Source: Kineosporia sp. R_H_3
GTDB lineage: Bacteria > Actinomycetota > Actinomycetes > Actinomycetales > Kineosporiaceae
Length of the DNA stretch: 57,013 nucleotides
Direction: 5' to 3'
Assembly (NCBI RefSeq): GCF_002198675.1
Contig: NZ_MWLL01000080.1
Span: 2,012 to 59,024 of the forward strand
Shown one piece after another: positions 50,397 through 57,013 of the stretch. Within the stretch, counting starts at the first letter, position 1. The number at the start of each line of letters is the position of its first letter. The position numbers and the translations under genes are program-made. Under the pieces are notes generated by a model. The model was not told where the DNA came from, did no database searches, and saw only the letters and a program-made list of their open reading frames with translations.

Positions 50397-52041
50397 CGAG
50401 ACCCCGAGCACCGACCCGAAGAGCCCTGCCGCGCCGGGCGCGCCCACGACCCGGACCGCGCCGGTCGCCGGCGGCACGGTGCACGCGACCCCGCCGCCCG
50501 GGCGGACCCAGACCGTGGAGACCGCCTGGGCGGGGCACCCCGGCTACACCGCGCCGTACGCCACGCCTCCCGGGTTCATCGGCCCGCGCCGCCCCACGCT
50601 CGTCGAGCGCTACTGGCCGAAGCCGGCGACACCGCCGTCCGTGGCCCTGCTCGCCGCCTGCCTCGCTGTCGGCCTGGTCGTCGCGTCGACGTTCTACGCG
50701 CCGCGGCTGGGGCTGCAGTCCGGGCTCGTCGCGGCCGCGCTCACCGTGGTCGCCGTCCTCGCGACCCGGGGCGACGACCGCCCCCGCTCGGCCTACCGGA
50801 CGACGGCGGCCGGCCTGGCCGTCGCCCTGGCCTGGGTCCCGGCGGTCCGGGACGCCGCCCCGACCGTCGCGCTGAGCGTCGTCGGCGCGCTCGGGCTCGC
50901 GCTGCTCGCCGCCGCGGACGGCCGGACCTGGCCGTCGGTGTTCCTCACGGGGCCGGCCACGGCCGTCGCGAGCGTCCGCGGGGCGCTGTGGGCCGGCTCC
51001 CGGTTCGCCTCGGTGAAGCGGCCCGCCGGGCTCGGCCCGTGGCTGCGCGGAGGTGCTCTCGGCCTCCTCGTCGTCTGGGTCGTCGGCGCCCTGCTCGCCT
51101 CCGCCGACTCGGCGTTCGCCGCGGTCGTCGACGCCGTCGTCCCGAGCCTGGACCTGGAGTCGCTGCCCGGCCGCGCCGTGCTGCTCGTCATCGGGGCGGT
51201 GTTCGCGCTCGCCCTCGCGACGCTCGCCGCCTCGCCGCCCCGCTGGGAGGCCGTGCGGGTGCCGTACCGCGCCGGGTCCACCGTCGAGTGGGCGGTGCCG
51301 CTCGTGCTCGTCGACGCCGTCCTCGCGGTCTTCGTCGCCGTACAGGCGGCCGTCATGTTCGCCGCCCGCCCGGACGCGCTCCTCGGCACCGGGACGACGG
51401 CCGCCGAGCGGGCCCGTCAGGGCTTCGGCCAGCTCGTCGCCGTCACGCTCATCGCCGTCGTCCTGCTCGCCTGGGCCGGCCGCCGGGCCGGCACCGACCG
51501 GTCGAGCGGGCGGCGGCTGCTCGCGCTGCTCGGCGGCGGCCTCGTCGTCCTCGTGCTCGTCGTCGTCGCGTCGGCGCTGCGCCGGATGGCCCTCTACGAG
51601 CAGTACTTCGGCTGGACCGTGCTGCGCCTGCACGTCGCGGCGTTCGAGGTCTGGCTCGCCGTCGTCCTCGTGCTCTGCGGGCTGGCGTGGACGGTGCGCC
51701 GGGTCGACCTCGTCGCGCGCGGCGTCGTCCTCGCCGCCGCCGGCGCGCTGCTCGGGCTGAACCTCCTGAGCCCCGACGCCGTCGCCGCGTCGGCGAACGT
51801 CGACCGGTACGCGGCGACGGGCAAGGTCGACCTCGCCTACCTGGCCCGGCTGTCGGACGACGCCGTGCCCGCCCTGACCCGGCTGCCCGCCGCGGACAAG
51901 GTCACGGTGCTCGAGGGGCGCGTCGCCAAGCACGACCCCTGGTACGCGGTGAACCTGTCCCGGCTGCGGGCCGCGGGGATCCTGCCGGACACGGCCCCGC
52001 CGTCGGAGCTCGGGCGGCTCGAGATCCCGGACCAGTCGTGA
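50389..52041 (+). CDS. DUF4153/DUF4173-type polytopic membrane protein
   Basis: 550 aa. A Pro/Thr-rich cytoplasmic N-terminus (1-75) is followed by about 11 TM helices in an Ala/Val/Leu-rich membrane domain. The segments ALLASADSAFAAVVDAVVPS and RMALYEQYFGWTVLRLHVAA are typical of DUF4153/DUF4173 proteins. These genes usually follow an OmpR-family regulator and kinase pair in actinobacteria, which supports assigning the kinase at 49305 to the regulator at 40207. Function unknown. GTG at 50389. Confidence 0.85.
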   Translation: MPDETPSTDPKSPAAPGAPTTRTAPVAGGTVHATPPPGRTQTVETAWAGHPGYTAPYATPPGFIGPRRPTLVERYWPKPATPPSVALLAACLAVGLVVASTFYAPRLGLQSGLVAAALTVVAVLATRGDDRPRSAYRTTAAGLAVALAWVPAVRDAAPTVALSVVGALGLALLAAADGRTWPSVFLTGPATAVASVRGALWAGSRFASVKRPAGLGPWLRGGALGLLVVWVVGALLASADSAFAAVVDAVVPSLDLESLPGRAVLLVIGAVFALALATLAASPPRWEAVRVPYRAGSTVEWAVPLVLVDAVLAVFVAVQAAVMFAARPDALLGTGTTAAERARQGFGQLVAVTLIAVVLLAWAGRRAGTDRSSGRRLLALLGGGLVVLVLVVVASALRRMALYEQYFGWTVLRLHVAAFEVWLAVVLVLCGLAWTVRRVDLVARGVVLAAAGALLGLNLLSPDAVAASANVDRYAATGKVDLAYLARLSDDAVPALTRLPAADKVTVLEGRVAKHDPWYAVNLSRLRAAGILPDTAPPSELGRLEIPDQS

Positions 52042-52056
52042 GCCGGCCGGCCCGCC

Positions 52057-53547
52057 TCACACCCCGCTGGCCACCGGGTTCGGGTCGGTCGGGGCGACGG
52101 CCACCTCGCGGAGCAGCCAGGCGACGGCCTCGGTCGCCGTCCAGCCCTCGGTGTTGCCGCCGTGCAGCCAGTGCTCGCTGTCGAGCCGCCGGGCGCCGGC
52201 GAGGTCCGCGCCGAGGGTGACCATCGGCTCCTCGACGTAGCCGTCCTTGCGGTGCTGCCCGAGGCCGACGTCGGAGGTGAGCGCGTTGCACAGGCACTTC
52301 GCGCCCGCGGTGCCGTCCGGGTCGCCGCCCTTGCGGATGAACACGTCGACCGGCTCGGCCGGGCAGCGGTAGCCGACCTGCCCGTTCGCCCGGGCGTACG
52401 GCTGGCGCAGGTAGCCGAGGTCGCACAGCCGCGGACGGCGCTCGTACTCGGCGTCGTCCGAGAGCGTCCCGGGGAGCTGGGCGACCTTGAAGGGGAACCC
52501 GGTCGGGGACGCCGAGGCCTCGGTCCGGACCTCGAGCGTGCCGGCGCGCAGGGCGAGGAGGAGCTCCTCGCGGAGCGGGTCGAGCAGCCCGGACTCCCGG
52601 GACAGCGCGAAGAGCGTGCCGACCTGGACGCCGGCCGCACCGGACTCCAGGGCCTTCTTCACCATCTCCGGCTCGCCGTAGCCGCCCGCGAGCCAGAACG
52701 GCAGGCCGATCGAGGCGAGCGCCTCGAGGTTCGCGTCGTCCCGCGGGCCGTAGACCGGCTGGCCGGTCTCGTCGAGCACGAGCTTGCCGCGCGGCGGGGC
52801 GTTGTGACCGCCCGCGACGGGGCCCTCGACGACGAAGCCGTCGGGGCGGGTGGAGTCCTCGCGGTTGAGGTACTGCGCGAGGACGTGCGAGGACACGATC
52901 GCGAGGAAGGTCGGCCGGCGCAGCGGCGGCAGCGCGTCGCGCGGAGCGAGCGTCGTCGGGTCGAGCGTGACGTGCCCGGACTCGCCGCCCGCGACGTCGA
53001 CGGTGACGGTGCCGGGCCGGTGCTCGGCGAGCTCGTCGAGCAGGTGCGGGATCTCGCGCGGGATGCCCGCGCCCATGAGGACGACGTCGATCCCCGCGAG
53101 CATCGCGCCGTAGGCCGCGGCCGGGGTCGCCATCTGGATCTTCTCCAGGAAGTTGATCCCGACGAGGCCGGTGTGGCCCTCCTTGGCGAGCCAGACCTCG
53201 ACGAAGTTGCCGACGACGCTCAGCTCGTCACGGTGCTGGTCGGGGCGCAGGCCGAGCCGCGGGACCGGCCGGTACGGCTCGCCGTCGCGGCCCTCGGGGC
53301 GCAGGTAGGCGTCCACGACCCGGCGGGCGACGTCCGGCAGGGGGAAGTCGGCCAGCGCGCGCTGGACGTGACCGCCGGGGTCGCCGTCCTGCAGCCGGCG
53401 CGCGACGACGACGTCGAGCGCGGTGCCGGACACGACGCCGAGCTGGCCGGTCCGGGCGACGGCGTTCGCGAGCTGCCAGGAGGACACGCCGACGCCCATG
53501 CCGCCCTGGATGACGACAGGCAGACGTACGAGAGGAGCTGGGGACAT
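52057..53547 (-). CDS. Nitronate monooxygenase (2-nitropropane dioxygenase-like)
   Basis: 496-aa FMN-dependent TIM-barrel enzyme. Motifs: LPVVIQGGMGVGVSSWQLAN, NFLEKIQMATPAAAYGAMLA, GPVAGGHNAPPRGK (active-site region) and GAAGVQVGTLFALSRESG. NMOs oxidise alkyl nitronates. A C-terminal part with several Cys (RCPAEPVDVFIRKGG, AKCLCNAL) makes it longer than the 320-380 aa of classical NMOs; this long form is frequent in actinobacteria. ATG at 53547. Confidence 0.9.
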   Translation of the reverse strand: MSPAPLVRLPVVIQGGMGVGVSSWQLANAVARTGQLGVVSGTALDVVVARRLQDGDPGGHVQRALADFPLPDVARRVVDAYLRPEGRDGEPYRPVPRLGLRPDQHRDELSVVGNFVEVWLAKEGHTGLVGINFLEKIQMATPAAAYGAMLAGIDVVLMGAGIPREIPHLLDELAEHRPGTVTVDVAGGESGHVTLDPTTLAPRDALPPLRRPTFLAIVSSHVLAQYLNREDSTRPDGFVVEGPVAGGHNAPPRGKLVLDETGQPVYGPRDDANLEALASIGLPFWLAGGYGEPEMVKKALESGAAGVQVGTLFALSRESGLLDPLREELLLALRAGTLEVRTEASASPTGFPFKVAQLPGTLSDDAEYERRPRLCDLGYLRQPYARANGQVGYRCPAEPVDVFIRKGGDPDGTAGAKCLCNALTSDVGLGQHRKDGYVEEPMVTLGADLAGARRLDSEHWLHGGNTEGWTATEAVAWLLREVAVAPTDPNPVASGV

Positions 53548-53653
53548 CGTCGTACCTCGGGTGGACTCGGTCGGACGGGTGAATGCCAGCGTCGCAGGAG
53601 CCTCCAAGATCGCCGGGGGTCCTAGGTCCTGTCCAGCACTGCGGGAGGGCCGG

Positions 53654-55252
53654 TCAGCCGTCGAGCGCGGCCCCGAAACGGCCGCCGGTGTCGCGGACGC
53701 CGACGATGCCGGGGGTGTCGGCCTCGACGAGGGTGGTGCCGAGCGGTGAGGCGCCGCCGCCGTCCGAGCCGTCGAACCAGTTGACCGCTCCGGCGCCGGC
53801 CACCCCGCCCAGGTCCTCGCCCGGGACGCCGATGAGCAGCGACCAGTCCGTCGCGCCGCCGTGACCGGAGAGCGTCGAGCCGAAGCCGTCACCGGCCTCG
53901 GCCGTGCCGGGCACCCGTGCCGAGTCCTGGGTGAACGTGCCGACGATCGTGAGGTCCGGCAGCGGGGTCGGGCCGGTCGCGGACTCCTCGAGGAACGTCA
54001 CGGACCCGGCTCCGGCGTGCCCGGAGACGACGTCCCCGGGGGCGCCGATGACGACGCTGTTCCTGGAGCTCTTCTCGTCGAAGGCCGCGACGAGCAGGGC
54101 CGCGCCGAACCGGTCACCGGGTGCGGGGGCGCCGGCGACGCCGCGGGTGGCCTGGGTCACCACGGTGCTCCCGGCGCCGGTCGGGCCGGCGGCCGTCCCG
54201 GGCACGAACGTCACCGAGCCGGCCGACGCGTTCTCGCCCGGGGCGCCGACGGCGAGGTCCTCGGTGAACACGCCGGGGAAGCCGACGTCGCCCGCCGCGA
54301 GCGCGGCGCCGAACAGGTCGCCCGGCTCGGCGGTGCCGGGGACGCCGGGGCTGTCCTGGTCGAACGCCCTCGCCGTGAACGGGGCGCGGATCCCGCCGCC
54401 CGGGTTGCTGAGCACGACGACGGCACCCCGGCCGGCGTTCTCGCCGGGGACCCCGACGGCCAGGTCGTCGTCGCCGTCGCCGTCGAAGTCGCCGGTGGCC
54501 AGGGCTCGGCCGAACCGGTCGCCGTTCTCCGGGGTACCGGGCACGCCCGCCGAGGCGGCGCTGACGACCGGCTGCGGGAAGGTCGCCGTGCGCGCCGCGA
54601 GCTGGGCGCCGGTGACGACGGCGAAGCCGCCCTGCTCGGTGCCGGTCGACGTGACCCGCTCGCCGAAGGCGCCGATGACGAGGTCGGTCCGGGCGTCGCC
54701 GTCGAGCTCGGCGGTGAGCAGGACCGCGCCGAACTGCTCGCCGGGGCGGGCGGTCGCGCCGCTGAAGGAGCTCTCGCCGAAGACCCGGTTCGGGACTGAC
54801 GCGTTGCCGAAGAGGATCGTCACCGAGCCCCGGCCGCCGTTCTCGCCCGGGGCGCCGATCGCCAGGTCGCCGCAGCCGTCGCCGTCGAAGTCGCCGATCG
54901 CCGTCGCGGCACCGAACCGGTCCCCGGCCTCGGAGGTGCCCGGCACAGTGGCGCCGCCCGGCAGCACCGGGGCACCCTGCACGAGCCGCAGGTCGTGGAA
55001 GACGGTCCCGACGCGGGAGACGACGTGGACGGCGCCCTCGTCGGCGCCCCGGCCCGGCTCGCCGACGGCCCAGTCGTTGAGCAGGTCGCCGGTGAGGTCG
55101 AACGGCCGTGGCACCTCCGGGACGGTGCAGGTGCCGATGAGGGCGCGGGCCGCCGGGGCGACGGCGACGGCCGACAGCAGGGCGGGCGCGGCGAGGGCGG
55201 CGGCCGCGAGCAGCCGGAGGGTCGTGGCACCGGACCGGGACGAGCGGGACAT
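53654..55252 (-). CDS. Secreted FG-GAP (integrin-alpha-like) beta-propeller protein
   Basis: 532 aa. A Sec signal peptide (about 1-38) ends near ARALIGTCTVPE. Seven FG-GAP-type repeats follow, several with Ca-binding loops DFDGDGCGDLAIGAPGENGG and DFDGDGDDDLAVGVPGENAG; others have lost the acidic residues. The phrase GVPGTxExGDRFGxAL recurs between repeats. ATG at 55252 is 5 nt after AAGGAG; a GTG at 55258 would overlap that site. A TAGGAT -10-like box lies at 55283-55288. It is an extracellular adhesin or ligand-binding propeller. Confidence 0.88.
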   Translation of the reverse strand: MSRSSRSGATTLRLLAAAALAAPALLSAVAVAPAARALIGTCTVPEVPRPFDLTGDLLNDWAVGEPGRGADEGAVHVVSRVGTVFHDLRLVQGAPVLPGGATVPGTSEAGDRFGAATAIGDFDGDGCGDLAIGAPGENGGRGSVTILFGNASVPNRVFGESSFSGATARPGEQFGAVLLTAELDGDARTDLVIGAFGERVTSTGTEQGGFAVVTGAQLAARTATFPQPVVSAASAGVPGTPENGDRFGRALATGDFDGDGDDDLAVGVPGENAGRGAVVVLSNPGGGIRAPFTARAFDQDSPGVPGTAEPGDLFGAALAAGDVGFPGVFTEDLAVGAPGENASAGSVTFVPGTAAGPTGAGSTVVTQATRGVAGAPAPGDRFGAALLVAAFDEKSSRNSVVIGAPGDVVSGHAGAGSVTFLEESATGPTPLPDLTIVGTFTQDSARVPGTAEAGDGFGSTLSGHGGATDWSLLIGVPGEDLGGVAGAGAVNWFDGSDGGGASPLGTTLVEADTPGIVGVRDTGGRFGAALDG

Positions 55253-55282
55253 GGCCACTCCTTCGGCTGCGACGTGCGGCGC

Positions 55283-55288
55283 ATCCTA
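55283..55288 (-). promoter_or_regulatory. -10-like box (TAGGAT) of the FG-GAP gene
   Basis: TAGGAT on the minus strand, 31-36 nt upstream of the ATG at 55252. No clear -35 at standard spacing. Confidence 0.35.
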
Positions 55289-55371
55289 AGATCAACAAGT
55301 GCCGCCGGGGAACCCCCGTCCGCGGGGGCGGCGGATACCCGGTCCGCCGCAGGTCACGGCAGGATGTGCCC

Positions 55372-56901
55372 GTGACCGAGCAGCCCGCCCCCGAGGGCGT
55401 CGTCTTCCCCGCCGACGGCGGCCGCCGCTCGACGTCGCGGACCGGGCAGGCGGTGGTCGCGGACGCCGTCCGCACCTACGACCCCGACCTCGCGGCCCGG
55501 GTCGAGGGCCTGCCGGACTGGCGGACCGGGTACCTCGACCCGTTCCGGCACCTCACCCTGCTCGAGGGCGCCGGGCCGGTCGAGATCGCCAGCGCTGGGC
55601 TGGACTCGGTGCACGCCCGGTTCGTCGTCGACGTCGGCGGCAAGGACCTGCCGCTCGACGTCGCCCTCGGCGGCGGCGTCGCCGACGAGGAGCGGATGCC
55701 CTCGATCCACACGGTCGTCGTCGAGGGGCGTGGCGCGCCGGTGGCGGACGGCGCGGGAGCGGGCGGGCTGTCGGTGCCGTACGCGGGCGGCCGGCTCGCC
55801 GGGGACGCCCTCGGCCACCGGCTCGACGCGTGGCTCGCCGCCGGAACGGTCGAGCCGTCGTTCGCGGACGCCGTCCGGTCCGTGGCCGCCCACCCCGGCT
55901 GGCTCGACGCCCGCGATCTCACGGTCGTCGTCCTCGGCGCGGGCGCCGAGATGGGCCCGCTCGTCTCGCTGCTGCGCTGGGGCGCGCACGTCGTCGCCGT
56001 CGACCTGCCGCGCCCCGCGATCTGGCGCCGGCTCCTCGAGGTGGCCCGAGCGTCCCCCGGCCGGCTCTCCGTCCCGGTCTCGCGCTGGCTGCCCGCCGGG
56101 GCCTCCGACGACGAGATCGCCGACGCCGCCGGGGTCGACCTGCTCACCCAGGCGCCCGCCGTCCTCGGCTGGCTCGCCCGGATCGAGGGCCCGTTCACGC
56201 TCGGGCACTACGTCTACGCGGACGGCGCGCTGCACACCCGGGCGTCGGTCGCCGTCGACGCAGTGACCGCCGGCCTGCTCGCCGCCCGGGACGACGTCTC
56301 GCTCGCGTTCCTCGCGACGCCCACGGACGCCTTCCTCGTGCCGGCCGACGCCGTCGAGGACTCCCGCCGCCGCTACGCCGACCGCACGCTCCTCGGGCGG
56401 CTGGGCCGGGTCGGTTCCGCGGGCCGGCTCTTCACGCCGAACTACGACGGTGTCGTCGACCTGCCCGACGGCACCCCGGTCGGCCTCAACGACTCGCTCG
56501 TGCCGCAGCAGGGCCCGAACTACGCGCTCGCCAAGCGGATCCAGCGCTGGCGGGCGGTGCAGGCACGGGCCTCGGGCCGGCTCGTGTCGCTCAACGTCGC
56601 GCCCGCGACCCGGACCCGCTCGGTCATGCGCAACCGGGTGCTCGCCGCCGCGTACGCCGGGGCGCACCGGTTCGGTGTCGAGGTCTTCGACCCGTCGACG
56701 TCGAACACCCTGATGGCCGCGCTGCTCGTGCACGACCTGCGCGACCCGTCCGCGGTGGCCAACCCCGCCGTCGACCTCGCGCACCCGCTCGAGATCGTCT
56801 GGCAGGGCGCGAACCACGGGGGCCTGTGGCGCACCCCGTGGAAGCCCCGCTCCGTGCTCGGCATCGCCGTCGTCCTCGGCATGGTCCAGCGCGGCGCCTG
56901 A
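55372..56901 (+). CDS. Conserved protein of unknown function with Rossmann-like segment
   Basis: 509 aa, complete and cytoplasmic. I do not recognise a named family. A Rossmann-type glycine loop is visible at about 185-210: LTVVVLGAGAEMGPLVSLLR followed by WGAHVVAVDLPRP, which implies NAD(P)- or nucleotide-binding. Other conserved-looking text: LFTPNYDGVVDLPDG, GLNDSLVPQQGPNYALAKRI, NVAPATRTRSVMRN, and IVWQGANHGGLWRTPWKPRS near the end. GTG at 55372 is 6 nt after CAGGAT, compatible with a leaderless start. No operon partners are visible. Confidence 0.7.
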   Translation: MTEQPAPEGVVFPADGGRRSTSRTGQAVVADAVRTYDPDLAARVEGLPDWRTGYLDPFRHLTLLEGAGPVEIASAGLDSVHARFVVDVGGKDLPLDVALGGGVADEERMPSIHTVVVEGRGAPVADGAGAGGLSVPYAGGRLAGDALGHRLDAWLAAGTVEPSFADAVRSVAAHPGWLDARDLTVVVLGAGAEMGPLVSLLRWGAHVVAVDLPRPAIWRRLLEVARASPGRLSVPVSRWLPAGASDDEIADAAGVDLLTQAPAVLGWLARIEGPFTLGHYVYADGALHTRASVAVDAVTAGLLAARDDVSLAFLATPTDAFLVPADAVEDSRRRYADRTLLGRLGRVGSAGRLFTPNYDGVVDLPDGTPVGLNDSLVPQQGPNYALAKRIQRWRAVQARASGRLVSLNVAPATRTRSVMRNRVLAAAYAGAHRFGVEVFDPSTSNTLMAALLVHDLRDPSAVANPAVDLAHPLEIVWQGANHGGLWRTPWKPRSVLGIAVVLGMVQRGA

Positions 56902-56909
56902 CCGCCGTC

Positions 56910-57013
56910 CCCCACCCCCACATCCGCTCATGCTCGCGGCGGGTACCGGAAACGTGCTGCGAGAGCGCGGATTCCGGTACGCGGCGCGAGCATGAGCGGA
57001 TGTGGGGGTGGGG
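56910..57013. repeat. Long inverted repeat with 42-nt arms (window edge)
   Basis: Arm 56910-56951 and arm 56972-57013 are complementary except at two positions, with a 20-nt spacer. Each arm holds a C-rich outer part (CCCCACCCCCACATCC) and the phrase GCTCATGCTCGCG. It follows the stop at 56901 by 8 nt and may extend past the window. It can act as a terminator but is much longer than the others here. Confidence 0.8.

Noticed and set aside
53654-55252. Tandem FG-GAP repeats read as a DNA repeat array or CRISPR
   Set aside because: Units of about 200 nt vary freely at the DNA level and keep the protein motif; there are no short identical repeats with unique spacers.

Overview
The window is very GC-rich DNA (clearly above 70% G+C by eye) with GTG/ATG starts, 4-nt stop/start overlaps and leaderless TANNNT promoters. 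It holds WhiB, Crp, MarP and NhaA genes. This points to an actinomycete; the genus cannot be settled by reading, although the many SigE-family sigma factors would suit a soil or surface lineage. I see no tRNA, rRNA, CRISPR array, IS transposase or integrase.

Positions 1-17024 are a conserved actinobacterial block. Its order (penicillin-binding protein, wblA/whiB4, two ArsA/Get3-like ATPases, RidA, Nudix, MBL hydrolase, crp, nth, Nudix, marP, epoxide-hydrolase-like protein, holin-like protein, nhaA) matches the order I know around whiB4-crp-nth-marP in Mycobacterium and around wblA-crp-nth in Streptomyces. Acetyl-CoA synthetase (31970-33937), normally a close neighbour of this block, has been pushed away by about 15 kb. 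An unusual small gene within the block encodes a lipoprotein that resembles only the substrate-binding beta-domain of DnaK.

Positions 17284-31876 fill that gap. They carry four pairs of a SigE-family sigma factor and a large membrane-anchored beta-propeller-like protein. The propeller proteins share an N-terminal helix and an extracytoplasmic motif. Between pairs two and three sits an AbiEi/DUF559-type gene bounded by inverted copies of a palindrome; a third copy closes the cluster. This looks like an expanded family of envelope-sensing sigma switches and is the best candidate here for an undescribed system.

Positions 34100-40121 are an Asp23/alkaline-shock envelope module. An ECF sigma factor and a zinc-finger protein fused to an Asp23 domain are divergent from a five-gene asp23/amaP-like operon. 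A fifth sigma/membrane-protein pair follows. Three Crp-like 14-mers lie upstream of crp, of sigma pair 1 and of the Asp23 locus, which suggests Crp control over the inserted stress modules.

Positions 40207-52041 begin with an OmpR-type response regulator and end with a histidine kinase plus a DUF4153-type membrane protein. Such genes normally sit together; here about 8.3 kb separates them. That stretch holds a HEPN/MNT toxin-antitoxin-like pair with an AT-rich operator, a LamG lipoprotein, a kinase-M23-aminotransferase fusion, and a divergent PadR/GMC-oxidoreductase pair.

Positions 52057-57013 hold a nitronate monooxygenase, a secreted FG-GAP protein, a conserved protein of unknown function, and a 42-bp-armed inverted repeat at the window edge.
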